From: Labrenzia sp. OB1
GTDB lineage: Bacteria > Pseudomonadota > Alphaproteobacteria > Rhizobiales > Stappiaceae
Assembly (NCBI RefSeq): GCF_001624695.1
Contig: NZ_JSEP01000010.1
Span: 144,817-208,816 of the forward strand
Length of the DNA: 64,000 nt
Reading direction: 5' to 3'
A program made the position numbers and the translations under genes. Of the stretch, positions 24,644 through 32,676 are shown one piece after another. How positions within the stretch are numbered: position 1 is the stretch's first letter; each line of letters starts with the position of its first letter. The notes beneath the pieces are model-generated. The model made no database searches. It was not told the DNA's origin and saw nothing but the letters and a program-made list of their open reading frames with translations.

Positions 24644-24686
24644 ATAAAGACGAATTCGATTTTTGTAAATACGAAAACGTCTTTAT
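24644..24686. promoter_or_regulatory. Inverted repeat, probable repressor/Ner operator
   Basis: ATAAAGACG (24644-24652) and CGTCTTTAT (24678-24686) form a perfect 9-bp inverted repeat, 25 nt apart, in the AT-rich gap between the divergent Ner-like and repressor genes. Its position is that of the operator/promoter region in Mu-like phages. It lies upstream of the preferred repressor start, which supports the shorter start. Confidence 0.6.
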
Positions 24687-24697
24687 GTGGAAAATTA

Positions 24698-25225
24698 TTG
24701 GCTAGACCTGAAAACAAGCCAAAAACTCAGCTGGCAATTCGATTGCGCGAGGTAAGGCGTGTTCTTGGTGACCCTGAACGGTCAACTCTTGTGGAATCGC
24801 TGGGCGTTAGTGTCGGAGCAATCGCCCGTTACGAACGAGGTGAGGCAGAGCCGACAGCTGCTGTGATAGCTAGATACAAGTCGGAGTTTGGGATTAATAC
24901 TGATTGGCTTGTATCAGGGGAGGGGGAGATGTACGTCGATCCCACGAAGGCTCCGATGAGTACAGGACTTCGAGCAATCAACGAAGTTGTCTTCACTGAG
25001 GTCGGTAGCCTGGTTGCCAAGGTTCATACCGAAGAAGGCATAACGCTTCCGCTCAAAGCGCTCCTGAAAGAACAATCCAGCGCCTACAACACCCTGATTG
25101 GCAGAGCGGAAGATCCCGGCGACACCGACGAATTGCTAAGCCTGTTGTCCTGGCTGGAAGCCCGCCTCCGAAAATCCCTCAAGGCCGCAGCAAGCGAACC
25201 CGGCACCGGGAAACAGCAGGCCTGA
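24698..25225 (+). CDS. XRE-family phage repressor (CI-like)
   Basis: About 175 residues from the TTG at 24698 with GGAA upstream; an ATG at 24620 is also in frame but would translate across the operator-like repeat. The N-terminus is an HTH_3 domain (TQLAIRLREVRRVLG...TLVESLGVSVGAIARYERGEAEP), followed by INTDWLVSGEGEMY, the common signature of phage repressors. The C-terminal half has no LexA-type Ser-Lys protease motif that I can see. It is the only plus-strand gene at this end of the prophage and presumably keeps the tail genes silent. Confidence 0.82.
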   Translation: MARPENKPKTQLAIRLREVRRVLGDPERSTLVESLGVSVGAIARYERGEAEPTAAVIARYKSEFGINTDWLVSGEGEMYVDPTKAPMSTGLRAINEVVFTEVGSLVAKVHTEEGITLPLKALLKEQSSAYNTLIGRAEDPGDTDELLSLLSWLEARLRKSLKAAASEPGTGKQQA

Positions 25226-25383
25226 TGCTTGTAATCTCCGGTATGGTAGCGCCTATTTTACATCTTCAGGTTAATTTACTATTGTCAAAAATTGCAATGA
25301 GATAAATTGCAATCACATTGCCCGGTGAAGGAACAGGTTCAGTCAGGCCCAAGAAACTCGAGGGTGTTGAGAAAATCGGCAGG

Positions 25384-26229
25384 TCAAATGCCGAATTCAG
25401 CTTTAAGGGTAGCCAGATCTGCTAAAAACTGATCGCGCATCTGCTTTGTATAAATCCGTGTGACATTGCCCTCGTTTTGCCTCTGAACAATCTTGCGCAT
25501 GTCATTCATTCGCGCCTTCCAGGTCAGCCCGTCCGTGACGAACAGAAGATTTGTGTCTGGGCGCTTTGTTTCGATGATTGCGTCAAGGTCGCCGATAATG
25601 TCGCTCATTTTTGAGCCGGTTGCTCCATATCCCTTGCATTCGATCAGAATGTGCGGATGGTCTCTCCCGGGTATTGCAAAATCGCACTTTGCAGGTCCAC
25701 GTGGGCCTGTAAAAGAGCAGCGGGCCTCATAGTTGTCTTCAAAAACTTCTCTGACAATCTCCTCCGCCCAATCCTCAAGTTCGCGGCCGCGTCGCAAGCC
25801 TGTTACAGCACTCCCGCGTCCTGAACGAAGTCTTTCCTTGAGTATGTCGCTCCAAATGGGCTTTGCATTTACCGTTGCGGTCATGGCGTCCCGCAGGCCC
25901 AATTCTTCTAAGGTATTCAGGTATGTTTCGCGATCTTTATTATAGCGGTTAATTCCTGTCCCTCCGGGGCCGAGCCGATCTTTTAGTTCGACTTCTAGCT
26001 TGTCCTTTGAATAGCCGAGAAAAAGTCCTACACAGAAGCGCGAAACCACGAATTCCGGTCCAGACTTTGCTTCAATTAAGGACGCAATGTCCTCTCGTGT
26101 GTATTCACTTTTTATTTCGACAGTGCTGATGCGGTCCATGATGGATTGTGCAACATCATCCATCCAATCCACGTCGAGAGGAGACAGGCTTTCTATGATA
26201 TCGTCGAATTCCTGGATAATTCTGCGCAT
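25384..26229 (-). CDS. Type II restriction endonuclease, DpnII/MboI-like
   Basis: 281 residues. A PD-(D/E)xK centre is readable: Asp183 in AKCDFAI and Glu197-Cys-Lys199 in HILIECKGYG. The following GSKMSDIIGDL and LFVTDGLTWKARMNDMRKI segments resemble the C-terminal region of DpnII/MboI enzymes. Its start overlaps the methyltransferase stop (TAATG), so the pair is translationally coupled with modification first. Lower GC than the chromosome suggests recent gain. Whether the site is GATC cannot be told by eye. Confidence 0.82.
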   Translation of the reverse strand: MRRIIQEFDDIIESLSPLDVDWMDDVAQSIMDRISTVEIKSEYTREDIASLIEAKSGPEFVVSRFCVGLFLGYSKDKLEVELKDRLGPGGTGINRYNKDRETYLNTLEELGLRDAMTATVNAKPIWSDILKERLRSGRGSAVTGLRRGRELEDWAEEIVREVFEDNYEARCSFTGPRGPAKCDFAIPGRDHPHILIECKGYGATGSKMSDIIGDLDAIIETKRPDTNLLFVTDGLTWKARMNDMRKIVQRQNEGNVTRIYTKQMRDQFLADLATLKAEFGI

Positions 26230-27323
26230 TATTGGCCAACAATCAGGTATTCTTCCACGGAAGATCTCTTCACGCTACTGTGCGTGCCGAAATGATACTT
26301 GTGTGCCTTTCTAAAAACGCGCACATCACGTTTAGTTTTCTCCATCAAAGATACGAGTTGGTCGAGGTCAGGAAAGCCATTTGAGCTATAGGACAAAACT
26401 ATTTTTTGTTTCGAGAACCGTCGAAACATTTGATCGAAAGCATCGATAGCTTTGGACCGATAACTAAATGGAGTGAATTTCTTCGGAATTTTCCTTACCT
26501 TTGTTGAATAGTCGATATCCAACCCCTGCCAATAGCAGGATAGTCCCTCTAGAAAATGGTAGCGCTTCACGTAGCAATTGTCGTCTGAACGAGGCACGTA
26601 GGGAGGGTCAAGATAAACCAAATCAACTCCCCTTGTGCCGATTTTGAAGACGTCCTCGCGTCCCGAACGGTTTTGACGATTGTTCGAAAAAACCGCTTCG
26701 TTATAGGCTTCAATTTGCTCGTAAAAATGTTCCTCGATGGAAAGGCGAAGGTCTCGACGCCCATCGTCATACCTGCTCAGATCACCTGAAATCGTAAAAA
26801 CCCCGCGGGGTTGACGCTTCACGCAGGATCGCATTAAGGCCGCAGTGGCGAGCGCTTGTTGATGAGGATTGTTCAGTTGGCGAAGGTTGCAGGATACCCG
26901 GTCGAGAAAGCGAAGGTCTTCAGGGTTGAAGAAGATTCCCGAGAAATTTTCCTCAATGAAATGGTGCGTATTAGAAGGCCTTGCGAGCAGGCGGCGAAGG
27001 GCTGGGCCGTCCAACGTCTGACAGTTGTTCTCGATTAGCGCCTTGCCAATTGTTGCGGAAAGGTTGAGAAAATCACTCGTGATTGTTCTGCGCCCCATCG
27101 CTTTGAGCAGATAGGCAACCGAGTTGCTGCCGGCAAATGGGTCTAGAGCAGTTTCAAAGTCGAGCGCGTCGACAACGCCGTGGATCCAATCTAACAAACG
27201 TCGTTTTGAGCCCATGTATCGAAGCTCTGGAAATCGCTTTACACGAGCGAGCGCGGTCGGCGTTTCTGAGCCTGGCGAAATTGCCGGCTGCAATTCGTCA
27301 ACTTTGATCGGACGCAGTTTCAT
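26229..27323 (-). CDS. DNA adenine methyltransferase of the R-M system (D12 class)
   Basis: 364 residues. AdoMet-binding motif I is DPFAGSN at residues 61-67, preceded by YMGSKRRLLDWI, the N-terminal MxSK box of D12-class N6-adenine methyltransferases. Catalytic motif IV is DPPY at residues 239-242. It protects host sites from the endonuclease encoded immediately downstream. No separate controller (C) gene is visible. Flanked upstream by a copy of the island repeat. Confidence 0.88.
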   Translation of the reverse strand: MKLRPIKVDELQPAISPGSETPTALARVKRFPELRYMGSKRRLLDWIHGVVDALDFETALDPFAGSNSVAYLLKAMGRRTITSDFLNLSATIGKALIENNCQTLDGPALRRLLARPSNTHHFIEENFSGIFFNPEDLRFLDRVSCNLRQLNNPHQQALATAALMRSCVKRQPRGVFTISGDLSRYDDGRRDLRLSIEEHFYEQIEAYNEAVFSNNRQNRSGREDVFKIGTRGVDLVYLDPPYVPRSDDNCYVKRYHFLEGLSCYWQGLDIDYSTKVRKIPKKFTPFSYRSKAIDAFDQMFRRFSKQKIVLSYSSNGFPDLDQLVSLMEKTKRDVRVFRKAHKYHFGTHSSVKRSSVEEYLIVGQ

Positions 27324-27445
27324 AGAGTATCAATTTTCTGTTGTTTTAGCTTGCAAGGCGCAGTTCCACCTTACACAAATCTATAGCTGATTCGGCCACA
27401 AAAAAATTCCATCAAACTGGCCTTGCGAACGAACTGCTCAGCCAG

Positions 27446-27546
27446 TCTTCAAGCCGGATTCGCATAATGTGTCATATGGAATGATCTGAAAAACACTGTT
27501 GTTGCCGTTCGTTTCAATTGCGGCAAAGGTCTGCTCCGAGCCCATT
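27446..27546. repeat. Island repeat, partial copy A
   Basis: This 460-bp gap between the R-M and OLD-like genes has no gene. It holds the end of the alpha segment (AAGCCGGATTCGCATAAT, from about 27451) and the beta segment (27488-27546, with GTTGCCGTTCGTTTCAATTG). The same two pieces occur joined at 29.7 kb and separated at 32.2/32.6 kb. Copies differ by several substitutions, so this one is older or unselected. Confidence 0.7.
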
Positions 27547-27785
27547 GTGACAGATGCTGCAATCGATATGAATGACTGCATTGGAAGTATGGACGTCCAC
27601 TTGATCGGCGAAAGCAGCCTTGCAACTAGTATAATTTGCTCAAACCTGCCGTTTTGCTACCCGAAATCATTAACAGAATGTCGACAAGGCCGCAGCTGTG
27701 CTTGTGCACCCAGAGACGCAGGAAAGGGTGCACAAAATTCCATTTTTTTGGGTTTCTCGCTATGAAGAAACTTCCAGGGCAATCA

Positions 27786-29291
27786 TCAAAAAAATGGTCC
27801 AAAAATTCTTTGGATTTGAGGCTTCTCTGCTACGAAGCTCCAATCACAGAACAGCTTATAGATCATTTCTTTAATGGCGGCCGCATCAAGATTTGGCACA
27901 GCACCTGCAGTTTCCTGACAAATCCGATTTAGCCCCGCCTTGGCCGCTCTACGTTGTGCCCCACCCGCATCTACAACCAGCTCTTCTGCAGTCGGTTGGG
28001 GTAGCCTCAGATAAGCGGTATTTGTATGCACTCTTAACTCACGTTCTGCATCCGCATGATGGGCAGACAAATATTGAATTATCCCGACTTCTGGTGTCCA
28101 AGGTAGATACTTCAGTTGACGGTCGCAGTTCGCGAATAATCGTTGGGTGGCGAGATTATTGCTGTCGATCGCTTGCTGCAGCGTTTCCGTCTTCGCGTCC
28201 AGGTCCAGTAAAGCGAGAACTTCAGTCCGTTCGGGGACAAGGCCGCCTCCGTTTGCGATCATGTTCAGCACATTGTTAATCCCGCCGATCTCAACGAAAT
28301 GTACCGTAGGCGCGTACGCTGCCTTAACTCCCAACCTCTCTGAGACAAAGATTTGCCACAGAATTTCAGAAATTCTACGTGCAGCTTTATCTTCTACATA
28401 TACCAGATAATCAGGTGCCCGCTCTTCGCCATAACCCAGTTGACCTAAAGCATATGTCGGGAAGCAATTCTTGATTACCTTCGTCTCATTTTCTTCTTTA
28501 ACTAAAAAATTCAGGTATTTTCTTCCAAAGTATTTAATTAGAGAGGCCGAATGCGTTGAGATAATTGTTGTTAAGTTCTTTTTTTCTGAAATTTCTCTAA
28601 GGTATTCGACAAACTTGATCTGCGCCATCGGATGCAGGGCCATTTCGAGCTCGTCAATCAAGATCAAGGAATTGTTCGGGCAATTATGTAAAGAGAGCAT
28701 TAGCTTCAAAACACATAGCTCCCCCAATCCAAAGTTCTTTTCCGTATGGTACTTAACAGGCACACTTGTCCCAAGACGCATTAGATACGCTTGATTACCG
28801 GCCCCTCGCGTCAGATTAACCACTTTCAATTGATTAAATTTATTTGTCTGAAAGACTCGATTTAGAGAAGAAATCAAGTCTGCGGTGGCAGGACGGACCC
28901 GTGCTGGTACAAAATCTTGAGCACTAGGCGTGATCCTATCAGCGACAGCACCAGCGTAAATCACGTTAGGAAACCCGAAGTCTTGGATCAATGCGGCACC
29001 ACTTCGTGGCCTTGGGGTCCAGCGTTCGCTTCGGTAACCGTAAACAACTGACCGACCGTTTATTGAGTACTCAATTGTTGCGTTGCTGTAGTTATCTAAT
29101 TGCTCCGATTGAACAGACGTCGCGAAGTGAACAGGGAAAGCGTTCCGATAGCCGATCCGCCTCAAACACGCCAATAGTGTCGTTTTACCGCAACCGTTTG
29201 CACCAGAAAGAAGATGAAGGCCTGGCCCCGGAATCGTATACTTAAAACTGCCAATGCCCTTCAAATTTTGTATCTTAATGTAACCTGGCAT
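27786..29291 (-). CDS. OLD-like nuclease: AAA/ABC ATPase with TOPRIM domain
   Basis: 501 residues. Walker A is GANGCGKTT (30-38), the signature-like region FGLGELCVLKL (187-197), Walker B LILIDELEMALHP (209-221) and the H-loop STHSAS (245-250). The C-terminal half has TOPRIM-like acidic motifs: Glu300 in VYVEDK and DLD at 363-365 in LALLDLDAKT. This is the layout of OLD-family and GajA/PtuA-type defence nucleases. No UvrD-like helicase follows, so it is closer to stand-alone (class 1) OLD than to Gabija. With the neighbouring R-M pair it forms a small defence cluster. Noticeably lower GC than the chromosome. Confidence 0.8.
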   Translation of the reverse strand: MPGYIKIQNLKGIGSFKYTIPGPGLHLLSGANGCGKTTLLACLRRIGYRNAFPVHFATSVQSEQLDNYSNATIEYSINGRSVVYGYRSERWTPRPRSGAALIQDFGFPNVIYAGAVADRITPSAQDFVPARVRPATADLISSLNRVFQTNKFNQLKVVNLTRGAGNQAYLMRLGTSVPVKYHTEKNFGLGELCVLKLMLSLHNCPNNSLILIDELEMALHPMAQIKFVEYLREISEKKNLTTIISTHSASLIKYFGRKYLNFLVKEENETKVIKNCFPTYALGQLGYGEERAPDYLVYVEDKAARRISEILWQIFVSERLGVKAAYAPTVHFVEIGGINNVLNMIANGGGLVPERTEVLALLDLDAKTETLQQAIDSNNLATQRLFANCDRQLKYLPWTPEVGIIQYLSAHHADAERELRVHTNTAYLRLPQPTAEELVVDAGGAQRRAAKAGLNRICQETAGAVPNLDAAAIKEMIYKLFCDWSFVAEKPQIQRIFGPFF

Positions 29292-29558
29292 GTGTGAACC
29301 ATCCCCGAAAGTTGTGTTATCCCTTTATTCCACTTCCGCGCGGCAATAGGAAGCCTTCCGCATGTTCCGAGGGGGAATCGAGACTGTTGGAGGCATAGGA
29401 AGGAGCTTCCGGCCAAGCAGAGCCGCGATGCCGCGATATAATTCGGAGAACCGACAGGCGGAAAAGCAAACTAGTGTTTTTTGGGAACGCGATTTGTATT
29501 GCCGGGCTATCCGTTCCACAGAGAGCGGTCATTAGGGGGACATCCGAGGAACGACGGT

Positions 29559-29796
29559 TTCGTCCCGCATAGTTGCCAGTCCCGAGAAGAAGGTCGACAG
29601 TCGGCTTTGGAGCATCTTGACCAGTGACGGCGGTTGTTGGCTATCCGCCATTCGGCATCTGCGCCCCGGAAAGGCCACGAGCCCGGCATGCGGCCGTCAG
29701 GGGCAGGATTCGCATAACGTAGAATATGAAAAGTTCAAAAAACACGGTTGCTGCCGTTCGTTTTAACTGCGGCAAAGCTCTGGTTTGAGCCCATTT
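29559..29796. repeat. Island repeat, copy B (alpha + beta)
   Basis: Alpha (29561-29720) begins CGTCCCGCATAGTTGCCAG and ends GGATTCGCATAACGT; beta (29737-29796) begins AAAAAACACGGTTGCTGCCG. The alpha segment is about 90 percent alike by eye to copies at 32.0-32.2 and 35.3-35.5 kb. It fills the gap between the OLD-like gene and the LysR gene; no gene is supported there. A minus-strand reading frame across it recurs with each copy and is not a real protein. Confidence 0.8.
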
Positions 29797-29854
29797 TCAC
29801 CTATGCTGCACTCGGTTTAAATGTCCGTTTTCAGTAGGGACCAGGTTGCCTAAG

Positions 29855-30730
29855 TCAATTGTGGTTTGAAGTGCGCAGCGCCCAGTCTGCAAAAACTCTT
29901 GCCTTTGCTCTTAGGTCCGAATGCGCCACCAGATAGTATGCCAAAGGTGCATTATCTTCAGCGAATAGCTCTTCTAGCACCCCTAGGTCTAAATCGGTTT
30001 GCACCAAAGCGCGCGATTGTAGAGACAACCCATGTCCTGCCCGGGCCGCTGCAATCACCAGCGAGTTGGTCGGATAGTGCCGGTTCACGTCAGCGTCGAA
30101 GTTGAGGCCATGCCTTTCAGCCCAATCGCGATGTTCTTGTCGCGTGGTTTCAAACAGCCAAGAATATGTTTTCAAGTCGTTCAGATCAGTTCGAGCGGCG
30201 ATGTCGACCAAGCCCGGTTTTGCCACGACAACGTATTCAGCTGAAGCAATTGGTGTCGCCCCAAGCCCAGGCCAGTCGCCCAGTCCATACCGGATCGCCA
30301 GGTCAAAGGTATCTTTACGTGGATCCGCCAAACTAAGGCTCGGCGCGAGGTTGACCTCAATTTCCGGATGTTCTCTCCAAAACCTTTCCAGTTTGGGCAT
30401 CAACCAGATCTCAGCAAATGCAGGGGGCAAGGCGATGGTGACAGGACGGTCCTCTTCCGTTCGCATGAGGTTGGTCACGCCATGGGAGAGAGTCTGAAAG
30501 CTGTCTGACGTGATCGCCGCAAGCTGTTCACCATTTTCAGTCAGCGCAATTCCTTTGCCACTGCGTTCGGCCAAGTCTTTTCCGAACCATTGCTCAAGAC
30601 CACGCACATGTTGGCGCACCGCCGCTTCTGTGACGTTGAGTTCACTCGCTGCCGCGGTGAAATTCTTTCTGCGAGCAACAGCGTCGAAGGCGCGCAATGC
30701 GTGCAGAGAGGGAATTTTCTTCCAATCCAT
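29855..30730 (-). CDS. LysR-type transcriptional regulator (GcvA-like)
   Basis: 291 residues from ATG 30730 (MDWKKIPSLHALRAF); a TTG four codons earlier is possible. The N-terminal winged HTH reads FDAVARRKNFTAAASELNVTEAAVRQHVRGLEQWFG in overlapping parts, and the rest is a periplasmic-binding-like effector domain. It is divergent from the LysE-type exporter (98-nt gap), so it likely controls that exporter. Regulators of this GcvA-like branch usually respond to small amino compounds. Confidence 0.88.
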   Translation of the reverse strand: MDWKKIPSLHALRAFDAVARRKNFTAAASELNVTEAAVRQHVRGLEQWFGKDLAERSGKGIALTENGEQLAAITSDSFQTLSHGVTNLMRTEEDRPVTIALPPAFAEIWLMPKLERFWREHPEIEVNLAPSLSLADPRKDTFDLAIRYGLGDWPGLGATPIASAEYVVVAKPGLVDIAARTDLNDLKTYSWLFETTRQEHRDWAERHGLNFDADVNRHYPTNSLVIAAARAGHGLSLQSRALVQTDLDLGVLEELFAEDNAPLAYYLVAHSDLRAKARVFADWALRTSNHN

Positions 30731-30828
30731 ATCGTAGCTCAACTTCGGTATTGTAACTCATTATAATTTGATTTTCACAAACGCATCAAGGAAACAAAAG
30801 AAAATTTAATCAAACAGATGAGGTCTAA

Positions 30829-31446
30829 ATGGATATCGAAGTCTGGCTTACTTTCATTGCCGCCACGACCGCACTTTTAGCCGTGCCCGGGCCGGTGGTC
30901 ATGCTGCTGCTCGGCTATGCAGTCAGTGGCGGTAGGTCGGTTGCCGCCGCCGCGATCCCCGGTGTTGTTCTGGGCGATATGGTTGCGATGACCCTTTCGC
31001 TTCTGGGTGTAGGGGCGATTTTGCAGACCTCCGCAACCTTGTTTCTTGTGCTGAAACTTGCAGGCGCGGCCTATCTGATTTGTTTGGGTCTGAAAATTTG
31101 GATCAGCGAGGCCGCATCCACATCAGGAGAGCGCTCCGACGATACCCCATCGCGAACCCGCATTATGCGCGATGCGTTCCTGGTGACGGCCCTGAACCCA
31201 AAAGACATCATGTTCTTCGTTGCTTTCCTTCCACAGTTCATAGACCCGACCCAACCGGTTCTGCCCCAGATTTTGCTTCTGGAACTGACCTTCGCGGGGC
31301 TTGTGGTTTTCTCGACCACAGCCTGGGTCCTTTTGGCGGATCGGGTAGTGCGTCGATTGAGAAACCCGAAAACGCAGCGTCTGGTTTCACGTTGTGGCGC
31401 CGGCTGGCTTGTAGCCGCAGGTGTCGTGACTGCCGCAACCCAATAG
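30829..31446 (+). CDS. LysE/RhtB-family amino-acid exporter
   Basis: 205 residues with about six hydrophobic segments. The N-terminal FIAATTALLAVPGPVVMLLL with the PGP motif and the GGRSVAAAAIPGVVLGD segment are the LysE/RhtB hallmark. A second conserved segment, ALNPKDIMFFVAFLPQFID, lies in the C-terminal half. It would export an amino acid or analogue from the cytoplasm. Divergent from a LysR gene and followed 19 nt later by a GNAT gene, together a detoxification-type module. Confidence 0.9.
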   Translation: MDIEVWLTFIAATTALLAVPGPVVMLLLGYAVSGGRSVAAAAIPGVVLGDMVAMTLSLLGVGAILQTSATLFLVLKLAGAAYLICLGLKIWISEAASTSGERSDDTPSRTRIMRDAFLVTALNPKDIMFFVAFLPQFIDPTQPVLPQILLLELTFAGLVVFSTTAWVLLADRVVRRLRNPKTQRLVSRCGAGWLVAAGVVTAATQ

Positions 31447-31465
31447 CTTCATAGGAGATGAGCCA

Positions 31466-31987
31466 ATGACGACATTTGAAATCCCAACCATCGAGAGCAA
31501 GCGACTGATCTTCAGAGAATTCCAAGAAGACCGAGACTTCAGCGCTTACGCAAAATTCTACGCGACCGATCAAACCAGATACTATGGTGGACCGCTCGAT
31601 CGGTCTTTGGCTTGGCGCGCTGCCGCAGCGATGATGGGTCACTGGGTCATCCGAGGTTTTGGCACCTGGGCCGTTGAGGAAAAGGTGACGGGTGATTTTT
31701 GTGGAATGATTGGGCTCTGGCATCCAGATGGTTGGCCCGAGCGCGAGATTACGTGGAGCATCGTGCCAGAAAAACAGGGCAAAGGTTTCGCATACGAAGG
31801 TGCTGTCCGGGCGCGTCAATACGCCTACGAAACCCTCGGTTGGGATGCCGTCTTTAGCTGCATTCTGGACGGTAATGCCGCGTCGATTGGCCTTGCAGAA
31901 AAACTGGGAGCCAAGTTGGTGTGCAAAGAAGAACGCCCAAACCGGGGTACTTTTCTGATCTATCGGCACACAGCCGGTGAAACCTGA
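31466..31987 (+). CDS. GNAT N-acetyltransferase (RimJ/RimL-like)
   Basis: 173 residues, preceded by AGGAGATGAG. The GNAT core is readable: an N-terminal IESKRLIFREFQEDRD strand-turn, the WSIVPEKQGKGFAYEG acetyl-CoA loop (QGKGxAxE), and NAASIGLAEKLGAKLV near the C-terminus. It transfers acetyl groups to an amine substrate, unidentified. Probably co-transcribed with the LysE-type exporter, which suggests both act on one compound. Confidence 0.9.
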   Translation: MTTFEIPTIESKRLIFREFQEDRDFSAYAKFYATDQTRYYGGPLDRSLAWRAAAAMMGHWVIRGFGTWAVEEKVTGDFCGMIGLWHPDGWPEREITWSIVPEKQGKGFAYEGAVRARQYAYETLGWDAVFSCILDGNAASIGLAEKLGAKLVCKEERPNRGTFLIYRHTAGET

Positions 31988-32043
31988 GATCACCAAAGAT
32001 CAAAGTTCAATAAACCGACATTGGTGCAGCCGCAGCGAAATGG

Positions 32044-32676
32044 CGCTTTGTCCGCATAGTTGCCAGTCCCGAGAAGAAGGTCGACAGTCCGCTTTGGAGA
32101 ATCTTGACCGGTGACAGCGGTTATTGGCTATCCGCCATTCGGCATCTGCGCCCTGGAAAGGCTACGAGCCCGGCATGCGGCCGTCAGGGGCGAGATTCGC
32201 ATAACATGCAATATGGAAAGCTTGGTCGAGGGCAGGGCGGAATTCGGCGGCATTTGGCCAACGTTTGAAGCGCTCTGAAACACCCATTCACCGATCTTGA
32301 AAGTTGCTACCTTGGCATAAGGCGATTTCAGGGCATTTCCCCCTTCCACCGCAGATATCTGCTGCTTTTCACGAGGTAGCAACTTGTGGCGATAATTCGG
32401 AAAAAGTTGCTACCTTGAAATTGCGCGACAATTGACTTCATTGCGCTTTTTCGGATGGCACAAATCACACACTGCCGGACTGGCCCAATTGCTGCCAAGT
32501 GAAGTTGCGCACCCTGTATGGCCTGGTCTCACCCAAAGTGTCAGAGAACCGCCAAAAATCAGTTGATCCCACCTAATCCCGGAAAAGCCTTCAGTGCCAA
32601 GTGTTCTTGCGCGTTACAAAAACACGGTTGCTGCCGTTCGTTTTAACTGCGGCAAAGGTCTGGTTTGAGCCTATTC
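32044..32676. repeat. Island repeat, copy C (alpha + gamma + beta), cut by IS1182
   Basis: The longest copy. Alpha is 32044-32206; gamma (about 32220-32616) holds three GTTGCTACCTT-type motifs at 32303-32313, 32373-32383 (inverted) and 32406-32416, and ends with GTGCCAAGTGTTCTTGCGCG. Beta starts at 32618 and is interrupted at 32677 by the IS1182-type element. An exact inverse of the tandem unit near tRNA-Gln is at 32493-32510. No gene is supported between the GNAT gene and the transposase. Confidence 0.8.

Larger units (their letters stand above)
5114..25225. mobile_element. Mu/P2-like prophage locus with complete tail but no head, transposase or lysis genes
   Basis: One block contains a repressor (plus strand), then on the minus strand Ner-like and ParB-like genes, Mu gp36/G/gp37-like genes, a full P2-style contractile tail set and a Com-like/methyltransferase pair. 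Most tail reading frames are intact and overlap by 4 nt. No terminase, portal, capsid, MuA/MuB transposase, integrase or recognisable endolysin was seen. A fused gene fragment at 23.1-23.2 kb marks where the head genes probably were. The left boundary is uncertain: SRAP may or may not belong. It is either a deletion remnant or a phage-tail-like particle locus. Confidence 0.8.

Noticed and set aside
29507..29689. Minus-strand frame repeated at 29.5, 32.1 and 35.4 kb
   Set aside because: It is the translation of the alpha repeat; it has no start context and changes with each repeat copy, so it is not a protein family.
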